Positions 22,394 through 32,454 of a stretch of DNA of 64,000 nucleotides are shown one piece after another. The notes beneath the pieces were generated by a model. The model was not told the DNA's origin. It searched no databases and was given only the letters and a program-made list of their open reading frames with translations. Positions within the stretch are counted from its first letter, which is position 1, and each line of letters opens with the position of its first letter. The translations under genes and the position numbers were made by a program. This stretch comes from Rugalucina vietnamica (Eukaryota > Mollusca > Bivalvia > Lucinida > Lucinidae): assembly GCA_964017185.1 (NCBI GenBank), contig OZ024869.1, positions 22,501 to 86,500 of the forward strand, given 5' to 3'.

Positions 22394-22889
22394 TGTTTGA
22401 GATAAAAGCCCCTACCTCTTTAACAAGTGTCTGATTTTCAGGAGCCGGTGTGTCTGTGTCAACTTGTCTTGTGTCCGAAATATTCACTCTTCCAGTTTGC
22501 AGCATATCAATCGATAAAATGTCCGAAGATGCAGTAGATCGGTAATCCTGTCGTGATTCCAGATATTCCCTGGCTGTCTCGTATGCTGCACTGTATTCTT
22601 CATCCATCTTTTCGATCTCGTTTGAAACACGCATGCTTTTTTGGACCTCACCTATTCTGATATAGAACTCCGCAAAGTTCGTAAGCACGTCTGTTGCTAT
22701 CTCCGAACACGAGTCCATTTTTCGGCACGCGTCCAGTACATCTCTGCGGCTCGGCAACGCTTGGTCCTCCAGTAGAGATGTTATTTTTCCTCGAGCACGA
22801 CTAAAATTTGACTTTACTCGAGCCTTGTCCTTCTTATATTCAGCTTCAAGTCGTGTAACGTCGACCGTTGTAGTGTCCGATGACGCCAT
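22197..22889 (-). pseudogene. BEL/Pao gag N-terminus
   Basis: The ATG at 22889 follows the LTR and primer site by about 40 bp and is the likely polyprotein start. The 230-codon frame is charged and helical (TRLEAEYKKDKARVKSNFSR), with coiled-coil character and a Ser/Thr-rich tail. It loses the gag frame near 22250 and ends at 22197. Confidence 0.8.
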
Positions 22890-22929
22890 TCCGAATTGTT
22901 TTCTGTTTTTCTCTAGTATGTCGATTTAT

Positions 22930-22947
22930 AACCTCGCTCTGCTACCA
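22930..22947 (-). promoter_or_regulatory. tRNA primer-binding site
   Basis: On minus, four bases after the LTR, TGGTAGCAGAG matches the complement of the 3' end of animal initiator-Met tRNA for 11 nt; the next bases match partly (GGTT). Initiator Met is the best guess for the primer. Confidence 0.6.
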
Positions 22948-22951
22948 GTTT

Positions 22952-23177
22952 TGTTCCTCAGTTTCTCCCGATTATGGATAGCAACAAAATAAATGAACTT
23001 CGATGGTAAGTTCAACGAATATTCTTTAATAAAGTCCCTGTACAATTTTATATGCCCGAAAATGGCGACGTTACTATTAGAACTCTTGTTACTAACGTTA
23101 CACTGGCGTTACGTTGATTACATATATAGCGTAACGTATACAACGTTTATTCATAAAGGAGAAGAACCTCATAACCA
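22952..23177 (-). repeat. 5' LTR of the BEL/Pao element
   Basis: 226 bp, 99% identical to the other LTR by eye. It drives transcription to the left. Confidence 0.93.
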
Positions 23178-23238
23178 CAGAGTTACTGGCGGGCTTAAAC
23201 CGGTTTTACAGGACCCTAACCTCACCCTCAGCTATTGA
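23178..23238 (-). repeat. R1 repeat, right part split by BEL/Pao
   Basis: Starts with the target duplication and continues R1 (TTACTGGCGGGCTTAAACCG) to CCTCACCCTCAGCT. It completes the copy begun at 16113. Confidence 0.85.
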
Positions 23239-23239
23239 A

Positions 23240-23800
23240 GTATTGATTGAAGTATTTCAATCAATGTTCTACGTTAATTAATATAACAATATGCATAAAT
23301 AATTCGAAAAGATTAAAATATTCAAATTCTGTAACCATGTTAACGAAAACTTTTTCTGCTTTTAAAACACAGACGTACATTTTTACAAGCGTAATTTTTC
23401 CGGATAAGTCATCCTTTCATTATAACATTTCTTTGAAGTGTTTCAAAGTTTCGAAAGAGGAGCATAATATACTATGAAGAAAAGAAACAAAATTAACAAA
23501 GTAATATATGAGCATGTACCTCTGGCTAAAGCTGCATGATAGGGCCGTAGTTAATACATGTATGCATATTAAAGTGATGACTTCTATACTGATCAATACC
23601 AAGCAAAAATGATTACATTTGAGACACATCACGAGAAAACAGGACATTTGCCTACGCCATTTGTAATTTCTTACCCGCCTGGTGTCTGTGTGCCGTGTCT
23701 GGTTTGGGATAATAACTTTCATTGTATAATCTCTGTGTCGTCTGTTCTTACGTTTCAATGTAGACAAAACTAGGCGCTATCAGCATATCAAAACCAACGG
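23240..23800. other. no gene seen
   Basis: AT-rich. A 115-codon minus frame (23420-23767) shows no domain. Confidence 0.5.
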
Positions 23801-23805
23801 AAAGC

Positions 23806-24145
23806 TTTGTTTGTTTGAGGTGATGCTTTACGTCTCAGCCAACAGCAATGGTCATGTCGGGACGTTGCCTCCATTTTATGGGTTCACCCAATATTAGGAT
23901 ACCATGACACTCAAAAATGCTTCATAAATACCCAGTCAGCCAATAAGGCTTATATGTATGGATGGGTTTGACTAAACCATTTTCCTGGGCAGTCTCATAC
24001 ATGAGCGGTTAACCAGTAATCAGATGGTCTGTCAGGAGATTCAAGTAGAAGCTTTGCCTGGAAGCACAATCTATTGTCCATCTATTTCTCCTAGGCCCAA
24101 ATGGACGGGGGCTCATATTCCCACCCGACCACCCAACTGAAAGCG
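23806..24145 (-). repeat. tRNA-derived SINE copy
   Basis: Homologous to 14170-14335 but longer, with the AAAC-type tail on minus at the left end. A B-box-like GGGTTCGAGC on minus near 24353-24362 may be its tRNA head, which would extend the copy to about 24375. Confidence 0.5.
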
Positions 24146-24529
24146 TTACATAGAAAGATCAAATGGAGTGCATCACCAATTTTGTTTATTTGCTTTGTTT
24201 TATTCAGTTTGATGACCCTTTCATTTTTCAATCGTATGAGATGAGGCGGCTTTTAATACTAGTGTGAAAACTGAAGAACCCTTTGAAACAAAATACCGGC
24301 ACACCCGCAAGTAGAGCCTTTGCTTGTTTCACGTATGTCCCCACTCCCACTGAGCTCGAACCCATACTGGACATAGAGATGAGATGGTCGACAAGAAAAC
24401 GTCTTTCACCACTCTGACGGCAATAGGAACCGCCTTACGATCTATTGATCGTGTGGTAAACGACACAGGGCTGCAGAAGAGACTCAGTAATCATTAGTTT
24501 CCGATATAATTTAATTGATTCGAGCAAGT

Positions 24530-24590
24530 GCGACGTGACGTCAATCTCAGCGTGCGCTTTTTTCTCCGTGACGTCATTTTTTGGAAACGC
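24530..24590. promoter_or_regulatory. paired CRE palindromes
   Basis: Two TGACGTCA sites about 36 bp apart (near 24536 and 24572) lie in a locally GC-rich stretch. TGACGTCA is the full CREB/ATF consensus. No transcript was found next to them. Confidence 0.35.
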
Positions 24591-24972
24591 CGTGATAGAC
24601 GCTCAATCAAAAGAACGTGTAGCCCTTTTATAGAAAATTTAATTATTGATATATACGTTTCCCTTTCTATAACCGACTAAGATATTTGCGTTTGGTCAAA
24701 TATCTGCGACCGCTGAGGTTTGAACTAAGCGCATGGGTATAGGCTATGTTACGATGTAAATATAGGCATAGATTTGATCTTCATTAGATTAAAAAAAGAA
24801 CAATTAGGAAATGAAAGATTAGTATAAATAGAAAATCACTCATACAAAGAAGTAACAGTAAGTTACAAGCAAATTTTATCACGTTGTACAATTGTTTTCT
24901 TACGTTTCAGCGGCGTTGTCAAGGGCGCTCTTTGTCTGTTTGCATGAAAACCTTATTTACTAATTTTAGATA

Positions 24973-25071
24973 CCGCACCACCCCTCGACCAAAACAAAAC
25001 TTCGGTGATAAGAAGTTCAGAAGTTATTATTTTATTATGCGAAATCTCATTTTGGTCGAGGGGTGGTGCGG
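24973..25071. mobile_element. 99-bp element with perfect 22-bp inverted ends
   Basis: CCGCACCACCCCTCGACC-AAAA at the left is repeated exactly, inverted, at 25050-25071. The spacer is 55 bp. The GC-rich arms stand out from AT-rich surroundings. It is either a very short MITE or the remnant of one. Transcribed, it would form a 22-bp stem. Confidence 0.65.
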
Positions 25072-25104
25072 CACTTAATTTTCGACATGAACATTTGAAA
25101 ATAG

Positions 25105-25205
25105 ATGAAAATTGAGGAAAATGGCGCGACTATCTTGCTTAGTGACGTCGCCATAGCGTGGTCACGTGCTTTTTCGGACGTTCTGACGTCATTTCTAGAA
25201 ACATG
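25105..25205. promoter_or_regulatory. candidate promoter-like CpG patch
   Basis: Within 100 bp lie AAAATGGCGCG (YY1/E2F-like), TGACGTCG, TCACGTG (E box) and TGACGTCA (CRE). Such clustering is typical of animal core promoters. No adjoining exon could be defined on either strand. Confidence 0.3.
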
Positions 25206-25399
25206 GTACGTTGTACTATATGTGTGAGTATTACTTACAGAAATATGATTCAATATTTTTTTCACGAATTTTGAGGCCAAAATACCGTCTTATCGACTCC
25301 AGACCTTTGTCAACTAAACATAATACAGTAAAGAAAAAAAACACTTTAGAACTCAATTCCAGGTCTTTTATTGCCGGACTAAAATGCCAATACTTTAGG

Positions 25400-25790
25400 A
25401 CCGACGAACTAACAAAATGTTAAGAACCACTGCAGAAGCTGAGGGTGAGGTTATGGCCATTTAAAAATGATTTAAGCCCGCCAATACTTTTATATTACTG
25501 TACGTTCTAAGGCAATATTTCTTTTCTTTTTTTTTCTTTTTTTTTTTGTCTTGATGTTGAATTTTTGCGCTGTCAGCACCTTATGTGCATTTTCATATTA
25601 TTAATTAAGTTTGGGTGGCTGAGTGGCCACCTATTGGGAAAATGGCTGCTCAGTCGGCTTACAATATGTTTTATTAGTAAAAAAGACCTGATTGTTACTT
25701 TAGTTTTTTCCCACCTCGGGTTTTGGAGTGGGAATTTCTTTCTGATTGCGCCAATTCCGAATCGAATCGTTGCCTACTTTGACTTTTAAG
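25400..25790 (+). repeat. R1 repeat, full-length copy with upstream extension
   Basis: Matches R1 from GAACCACTGCAGAAGCTGAG (about 25426) to its 3' end. Homology to the copy at 3963 extends upstream for about 30 bp (ACCGACGAACTAAC). Confidence 0.8.
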
Positions 25791-25930
25791 GTGGTGGTGC
25801 TGCAAGTTGCACAAGCAGATTGATGAATGAACTATACCGAGGGTAAGTGGTCAGATAGATGTCATCGGTTATGCATTGGTTTAGCTTTGACCATGAAAAG
25901 TGTATGAGTATATAGTTCTTTTACTCAGAG

Positions 25931-26000
25931 CAAAAGTTTTATTCCATACCTGGAATTTTCGGAGATATCACATCTCCTTCATCTGCAGGTAAACTGACAG
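25931..26000 (-). ncRNA. hammerhead-ribozyme-like motif of a Penelope-like element
   Basis: Just after the endonuclease stop, minus reads CTG-CAG-ATGA, then a 6-bp hairpin (GGAGAT...ATCTCC), then GAAA, a second 6-bp hairpin (ATTCCA...TGGAAT) and a candidate ATA cleavage site. This is the hammerhead core order CTGATGA, stem II, GAAA, stem III. A three-base insertion splits the first core motif, there is one extra A, and stem I is weak. Penelope-like elements are known to carry hammerheads here. Activity is doubtful. Confidence 0.45.
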
Positions 26001-26001
26001 G

Positions 26002-26680
26002 TCACGTGACCGGTGAAGGGTCACATGACGTGAGGAGACTGTCGTACATCCGGGGTAGCTCCAGTCCCTCATCCCTGTTGAGTGATGGTCTGCGCTGTCT
26101 GATCTCGATAGCTTCCTTCACCTTCCGTTTCCAGAAGTTGTCCTCGGACATTAGAACTTTGGTATTCTCTGGCCTGATCTTATGCCCTTCCCTTTCACAA
26201 TGTTCATATATTGCCGATGATGACCTTGACATGTGTTCTTTCAATCTGATGTCCAATTGTCTCGCTGTTTTGCCAACATAGTCCCCTTCACAATTGTCAC
26301 ACTTAATATGATAAATAACACCACATTTTTTCATCTTGTCGGTGCGATCCTTCACTCTGGTTACTTGTTGTCTGATTGTGTTGTAGGGTTTATGGTAGAT
26401 GTTAGCACCATATTTCCGAAAGTTTCGTTGCAACACCTCAAATGTCCCCCGAATGTAAGGCATACCCGCACTCGGCTTCTTTGCTGTTGTTGACCTGTCC
26501 TTTGCTTTAGCACTAGAGTTTTTCCTTGGTATTCTGAAAATCCACTCCGGGTAACCGTTTGTCCTTAAAGCACTTTTCACATGTTCGATCTCTCTTTGTT
26601 TGTCTGCCTCTTCCGTGACTATAGTTTCCGCCCTATGTAAGAGGGTGCGAACCACTGATCTTTTGTGTTCCAGGTGGTGG
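26002..26680 (-). pseudogene. Penelope GIY-YIG endonuclease region
   Basis: The frame 26655-26002 starts in the RT thumb/linker (RTLLHRAETIVTEEADKQRE, GYPEWIFRIPRKN). It then carries the GIY-YIG fold with GVIYHIKCDNCEGDYVGKTA and RQLDIRLKEHM (catalytic Arg), followed by YEHCEREGHKI and a C-terminal helix with KEAIEIRQ (candidate catalytic Glu). The Cys pair (CDNC) between the halves of the motif is usual for this family. It would nick target DNA to prime reverse transcription. Confidence 0.87.
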
Positions 26681-26686
26681 TTAGAG

Positions 26687-27385
26687 TCAAAATAGGTACT
26701 GATCCGTATGTGTGGGTTTCCTGTAGACTGTGACCCTGGTTGTCACATCATCCTCCACGTGTACACATGTGTCCAAAAAGGGAATAGAATCATCCTCCTC
26801 TTCTTCTGACGTGAACTTAATGTGCTCATCGATGGAATTGATGTGATCAGTGAAGCTTTGGATCTTATTCATGGTATCATCCACGTACCTCAGCCAAAGT
26901 GACGGAGGGTTCTTGGCGGACTCCAGGGCTATTTTTTCAAAGTATTCCATGTATAAAGTTCGCCACTATTGGAGACACAGGGGACCCGATGGCCGCTCCT
27001 TGCTTTTGTTGAAAGTATTGTCCTCTGTAAATAAAATATGTGCTATTAAGACACAATTCTAATAAAGTCATGACCTGGTTAACCTCCAATTCACAGCTAT
27101 CCAAAACACTAGGATTCTGTTCCAACTTGGCCCTTATAACTGTCAATGCTTTGTCTACCGGTATGGAAGTGAACAAGGCTGAAACATCATATGAAACAAG
27201 CTTCGTGCCAGGGGGAACTTCAAGGTCCTTGATTTTTTTGCACAAAGTCTACACTGTTCACTATGTGGTGTTCAGTCTTTCCTGCTAGAGGGCCTATAAC
27301 CGAGGCAACATATTTGGCAGTCGCGTAAAGTACACTACCCGAACTTGACACAATGGGTCTAAGGGGGGGGGCATCTTTTTTGTGT
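26687..27385 (-). pseudogene. Penelope reverse transcriptase region
   Basis: Fragments in three frames: PLRPIVSSSGS and KTEHHIVNS (27250-27365), then SYDVSALFTSIPV (catalytic Asp) and [17 protein letters not shown] (26937-27245), then LRYVDDTMN (catalytic Asp pair), SIPFLDTCV and [12 protein letters not shown] (26687-26950). Fingers and the N-terminal extension are absent. All the catalytic Asp residues are present although the frame is broken. Confidence 0.88.
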
Positions 27386-27584
27386 TATGGTTTATAACGC
27401 TAAATTCTATAGGAAATAATGGAGTTCTAATTTGCAACATTTAATGTGGGTTTAACCACTATTAAGGTGTTATTATTCATATGTATGGCCAAACGATAGG
27501 TTTGCGACATAGTTTCCAAAAAATGTTGAGTTAATTTCTTGTCGTAGACAGCTGAAATTATGCATAAAAATCCAGCTTTTCTTG

Positions 27585-30145
27585 TTGTCGCGGGAGTCGG
27601 TGCTGTCGGTGTTGACTATGCTGTTGGTACTGTTAATGCTGTTGGTGCAATTTATGTTGCCGCCACTGTCAGTGCTGTCGGTATTGTCTATGCTGTCGGT
27701 GTGTATGTTGTCGATGTTTTTGCGGCTGTCGGTGATGTCGTTGTGGTTTATGCTATCTTCTGTTGGTGCTGTCTATGCCATCGACGCAATCGATGTTGTC
27801 GCCCCTGTAGGTGTTGTCGCCGCCGTCTGTGCTATCGCTGTTGTCGATGTTGTCGATGATGTCGCCGCTGTCGTTGCTGTCGGTACTGTCGCTATTCTCG
27901 GTGCTATCGGTGTATTCGTCGCTGTCTACGCTGTCGGCGCTGTCGTTGTTGTCGGTGCTGTAGTCATTGTTGGTGTTGTCTATGTTGGCGGTGTTATCGA
28001 TGTTGTCTATGCATCGCTGTTGTCAGAAGGGTTTTGATAGGGTCTACGCTGTCGGTGTTGTCGCCACTGTCTACGCTGTCGGTGTTGTCGCCACTGTCTA
28101 CGCTGTCGGTGTTGTCGCCACTGTCGGTGATGTCGGTGTTGTCGTCACTGTCGGTATTGTCGCCACTGTCGGTGATGTCGGTGTTGTCGCCACTGTCGGT
28201 ATGGTCGCCACTGTCTATGCTGTCGGTGTTGTCGCCACTTTCGATGATGTCGGTGTTGTCGTCACTGTCAATATTGTCGCCATTGTCGGTGATGTCGTCA
28301 TTGTCGGTGTTGTCGCCACTGTCTATGATGTCGGTGTTGAAGCCACTGTCTACGCAGTCGATGTTGTCGCCATTGTCTATGCTATCGGTGTTGTCGCCAC
28401 TGTCAATGATGTCGGTGTTGTCGCCAATGTCTATGCTGTCGGAGTTGTCGCCATTGCCGGTGATGTCGGTGTTGTTGTCACTGTCGGTGTTGTCGCCATT
28501 GTCGGTGATGTCGGTGGTGTCGCCACTGTCAACGCTGTCGGTGTTGTCGCCACTGTCTACGCTGTCGGTGTTGTCGCCACTGTCTACGATGTCGGTGCTG
28601 TCGCCACTGTCGGTGATGTCGGTGTTGTCGTCACTGTCGGTGTTGTCGCCACTGTCGGTGCTGTCGGTTTTGTCGTCACTGTCGGAGTTGTCGACACTGT
28701 CTACGCTGTCGGTGTTGTCGCCACTGTCTTTGCTGTTGGTGTTGTCGCCACTGTCTAGGCTGTCGGTGTTGTCGCCACTGTCTAGGCTGTTGGTGTTGTC
28801 GCCACTGTCTAGGCTGTCGGTGTTGTCGCCACTGTCTTTGCTGTTGGTGTTGTCGCCACTGTCTAGGCTGTCGGTGTTGTCGCCACTGTCTTTGCTGTAG
28901 GTGCTGTCACCACTGTCCTTGCTGTCGGTGTTTTCGCCACTGTCTACGCTGTCGGTGCTGTCACCACTGTCCTTGCTGTCGGTGCTGTCGCCGCTGTCCG
29001 TGTTGTCGGTGCTGTCGTCACTGTCTTTGCTGTCGGTGTTGTCGCCACTGTCTTTGCTGTCGGTGTAGTCGCCACTGTCTATGCTGTCGGTGTTGTCGCC
29101 ACTGTCTACGTCGGTGTTGTCGCCGCTGTCCGTGCTGTCGGTGCTGTCGCCACTGTCGTTGCTTAAGGTGTTGTTGCCAATGTCGATGATCTCGGTCTTG
29201 TCAGTGTCAACATGATGACAGCACCTGTCATCCTGTCGGTGCTGTCGCCACTGTCTATGCTGTCGGTGTTGTCGCCACTGTCTACGTCGGTGTTGTCGCC
29301 ACTGTCTTTGCTGTCGGTGCTGTCGCCACTGTCCTTGCTGTCGGTGTTGTCCCCAATGTCTACGCTGTCGGTGTTGTCCCCACTGTCTACGCTGTCGTTG
29401 TTGTCCCCACTGTCTACGCTGTCGGTGCTGTCGCCACTGTCTTTGCTGTCGGTGCTGTCACCACTGTCCTTGCTGTCGGTGCTGTCGCCACTGTCTGTGC
29501 TGTCGGTGTTGTCGCCACTGTCTTTGCTGTCGGTGCTGTCACCACTGTCCTTGCTGTCGGTGCTGTCGCCACTGTCGTTGCTTAAGGTGTTGTTGCTAAT
29601 GTCGATGATCTCGGTCTTGTCGGTGCCGACATGATGACAGCACCTGTCATCCTGTCGGTGCTGTCGCCGCTGTCGATGCTGTAGGCGTTATAGCCACTGT
29701 CGGTGTTGTCGCTGCTGTCGGCTTAGTCAGTGTTGTAGGTGTTATCGCCACTGTCGGTGGCGTCGGTGCTGTCGCCGCTGTCCATACTGTCGCGGATGTC
29801 GGTGATGTCGGTGCAGTACTTGTTGTCGTCAATGTCTATTCTGTCGGTGCTGTTGACGCTGTCGGTGCTGTCTGTGCTGTCGATGTTTGTCGCCGCTGTC
29901 GGTGCTGTCGGTGTTGTCGCCGCTGTCGGTGCTGCCCGTGTTGTCGCCGCTGTCGGTGCTGCCCGTGTTGTCGCCGCTGTCGGTGCTGCCCGTGTTGTCG
30001 CCGCTGTCGGTGCTGCCCGTGTTGTCGCCGCTGTTGGTGCTGTCCGCGTTGTTGCCACCGTCTATACTGTCGCCACTGTGTATGCTGTTGCCGCTGTAAG
30101 TGCTGTAAGTGCCACTGACGGTGCTGTCCGTGTCGTCACCGTTGT
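27585..30145. repeat. 27-bp minisatellite built of 9-bp subunits
   Basis: The unit is about GCTGTCGGT-GTTGTCGCC-ACTGTCTAC, three 9-mers each centred on TGTC. It repeats with variation for 2.5 kb. Because 27 and 9 are multiples of three and the unit lacks stops, long frames stay open on both strands (Val/Gly-rich, Ser/Leu-rich, Thr/Ala-rich). None has a plausible start, domain or non-repeat flank, so coding is unlikely. A larger block around CTTAAGGTGTTGTTGC recurs 421 bp apart (29160 and 29581), a higher-order repeat. Confidence 0.9.
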
Positions 30146-30147
30146 CG

Positions 30148-30292
30148 CTCCAAAAACCGAGATAGGCAAAACCTAACAAAACTAATCTTAAGCAGTACCG
30201 GTCAGTCATACATAACCGGGGTCTTATACCGGTTTTACAGACGCCTTATCCCACCCTTCGCTTCTGTAGTGGTTCACAACATTTAGTTACTT
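30148..30292 (-). repeat. R1 repeat, internally deleted copy
   Basis: Starts at CCAAAAACCGAGATAGGCAA, then jumps across most of R1 to TATACCGGTTTTACAG and ends near GTGGTTCACAAC. It lies inside the minisatellite, which resumes at 30664. Confidence 0.65.
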
Positions 30293-30341
30293 GCAAATCC
30301 GTAATCCGTTCGAAATTAGTTTGAAGGAAACTTTTACTAAG

Positions 30342-30600
30342 TCGTCTCGTAGAGGTGGCCCGGGGCGGAGTCAAGGTTAGCTAGCTGATCTTAGTGAAAT
30401 GATTACAGCGTCCGCTTTGGGAGCTGGATGTTGTGGATTCGATCACGGACCGCGTCATAACAAAGACGTTAACAATGATACCAGTGGCTACATTACTTGG
30501 CGTCCAGCATTACAAAGCAAGCACTGGCTGCTCTTCTGCAAAAATATAGCATCACTAACATCGCATGTCTAATCAATGGCTGGGGAAGATTGGCCATTGT
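30342..30600 (+). repeat. tRNA-derived SINE, partial
   Basis: Tail and body resemble the SINE at 59335-59641: a GGATTCGATC B box near 30435, then CCGCGTCATAACAAAGACGT and a GGCGTCCAGCATTA block. The 3' end is missing. Confidence 0.55.
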
Positions 30601-30621
30601 GCTAAATACATTATTCTCCTG

Positions 30622-30622
<1 letters not shown>

Positions 30623-30663
<41 letters not shown>
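30623..30663. repeat. (ATT)n microsatellite
   Basis: About 13 perfect units. Confidence 0.9.
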
Positions 30664-30664
<1 letters not shown>

Positions 30665-30732
30665 TCTCGGTTGTCGCCACTGTCGGTCCTGTCGGTGTTG
30701 TAACCGCTGTCGGTGCTGTCGGTTCTATCGTA
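30664..30732. repeat. minisatellite remnant beyond inserted repeats
   Basis: GTTGTCGCCACTGTCGGTCC and the following 40 bp are the 27-bp family again. The R1 and SINE sequences therefore interrupted a once longer array. Confidence 0.75.
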
Positions 30733-30734
30733 TT

Positions 30735-31336
30735 CAAGAGTAGTACTATATAAAAAGCTCGTTCAATGTGTGATCTTACTTCAGTTAGGCCATAAAACGT
30801 CGTCGCGGTAAGATGTGTATCAGTGTTTATAAGGCTTTACACTTATTCTTAGTAGACAGATAAGCAGCTTTTCTTTTTAGTTTTACAAAAATACAAGGTT
30901 TGTCAGAAAAGATCATAGAAACATTGGCTAACAGAAAAAGTAACGCGTTATTGTTGAAGATTATTGTATAAATACAAGCATCCATATTTTATGAAGGTGA
31001 AAGAAGGCAATGATCAGGAATATTGTTGAAGAATTTAGTTAAATTTGAAACAATAACAACCTTGATTTGATAAGTGATCTTCTTTAAAGTAGGGCTGCGC
31101 GGGGCAGTCGTCAAAATGAGATAGAAATGACGATTTCGCGTTGCGCATTTGCTTGTGAAAAGGCTCTTAGATGTGCTTCTACGTTCAACTCTTTTTTGTT
31201 GAAATCACGTAACATCGACATCATTTTTGAAAGTTTGAGCCTTGGCGAGAATAATTTGATTTCTGTGAATAAAATTTCAGAAGCAGTCCTAAAGCATCTG
31301 TATAATTTAGAATTGAAGGCATTTGGGCAAGAACAT
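30735..31336. other. no gene seen
   Basis: AT-rich. A short R1 3'-end-like match on minus lies near 30993-31020. A 113-codon frame from 31127 runs into the inverted-repeat element and is not credible. Confidence 0.45.
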
Positions 31337-32094
31337 GTCTTAAGTCCAATTCGCATTCGCCAAAAATACACACATGTAAATATACTCCGGTGTGCAAATT
31401 TTACTCGGGATAAGCAAATGGCGCATGCGAACGCAACTACACAGCGTAGTATATTTACATATGGGTAAATTTAGTCCTGGGTCTGACCAGATGCATATTT
31501 TGGTTTTACAAATACACACGACCGGTCGTGTAAATTTACTATTTTATTGTGAACGCAAAGTAAATTTACCCATGGGTATTTTTATTTCAAGTCAAAATTC
31601 TGCTTTTAGATATCAACTTTTCACATTTTTGTTTATATCTGATTATATGACAATTGCTGAAACTGTGGACATTTGTTGCTAAATAAGAGTTTATTGCCAT
31701 TTATCACATTTTAGCAAACAGCCACACTATTTCTTCATCATTCTTGGTGAGGATTTTTGGGGCATTTTAGCAGTAATTCCTTGTGAAACGATGATAAAAG
31801 GGAACTTTATAACTGATAAGGTTATGCCTGACCATTACATGATTCTTCTCTGCTACCAAATTCTACAAGTACATCTTGAAGCAGCCTCTTCTTGTTTTGC
31901 AAATACAGAAAACTTAAATAAACAGGTTTTAATCCAGAAATGATTAATTTACATACAAATATACTCCTGGTGATAAAACTCATATGAACGCAATTTAAAT
32001 TTACTCACAGGTTGATTTGCACACCGGAGTATCAATACACACCGGAGTATATTTACACGTTTGTATTTTAGCGCATGCGAATTGGACTTAAGTC
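31337..32094. mobile_element. MITE-like element with ~60-bp inverted ends
   Basis: CTTAAGTCCAATTCGCAT (31339-31356) is repeated exactly, inverted, at 32075-32092. Homology continues inward for about 60 bp and more (GTAAATATACTCCGGTGTG in both arms). There is no transposase. Further GTAAATTTAC-type palindromic pieces lie inside. Confidence 0.65.
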
Positions 32095-32354
32095 CACTTT
32101 TGCCACAAATTGAGTTTTTAGCATCACTGCGTTTCACATATACTGAAGAAAAAAAAAGAAATGCAACAATAGGTCACCAAGGATTTTCGAGTTCAAGGGT
32201 AAAACGATGATAATTTCAAGTTTGTTTCTGTATGGTTCCTTTTCATGTGATATTAAGATAAAAAATGCGAAAGATTATTTTCATTTCGATTAAAATTGAA
32301 TGAAAAAATATCGTCTTAAATAATGCAAATCGGGAAAGATTTGCTCTGCGCATG

Positions 32355-32450
32355 CGCTCCGAGGCCGAGCGGTTAAGACACTGTTTCTTAATCGCTCGAT
32401 CATCACATCTTTGTGTCTAGTGTGGGTTCGAGTCCCGCACTGGCAACATG
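32355..32450 (+). other. tRNA-like sequence (Leu/Ser type), probably SINE-derived
   Basis: GAGGCCGAGCGGTTAAGACA is a Leu/Ser-type A box. GTGTGGGTTCGAGTCCCGCA is a well-paired T arm with B box, and the spacing leaves room for a long variable arm. The 5' side does not pair with the 3' acceptor strand (ACTGGCA), so a working tRNA is unlikely. Confidence 0.4.
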
Positions 32451-32454
32451 CGAG

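Larger units (their letters stand above)
16406..23177 (-). mobile_element. BEL/Pao LTR retrotransposon, complete but frameshifted
   Basis: A 6.77-kb element read on minus with 226-bp LTRs differing at only two positions, a primer-binding site, a polypurine tract and the full domain order gag, zinc knuckle, protease, RT, RNase H, integrase. That order is the BEL/Pao pattern. Target duplication is CAAAG (16401-16405) against CAGAG (23178-23182), one mismatch. The polyprotein needs about six frame changes (near 22250, 21115, 20440, 19390, 18612 and 18455). It could be a recently inactivated copy, or indels could be assembly errors. Confidence 0.92.
26002..27385 (-). mobile_element. Penelope-like retroelement, 5'-truncated
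   Basis: Read on minus: RT blocks, then a GIY-YIG endonuclease, then a hammerhead-like motif. This is the layout of endonuclease-bearing Penelope-like elements. The 5' part ahead of the RT block PLRPIVS is missing, so the copy starts at about 27365-27385. Frame changes near 27235, 26945 and 26680 show decay. Confidence 0.88.

Noticed and set aside
27967-28900. 263- and 288-codon overlapping frames, Val/Gly-rich and Ser/Leu-rich
   Set aside because: Both are readings of the 27-bp minisatellite in different frames; there is no non-repeat coding sequence, domain or splice site.
27560-30209. Possible CRISPR-like or collagen-like array
   Set aside because: There are no unique spacers between identical repeats, and the period and composition are those of a degenerate minisatellite in animal DNA.
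32355-32450. Functional tRNA-Leu or tRNA-Ser gene
   Set aside because: A and B boxes are good, but the acceptor strands do not pair; more likely a SINE head.
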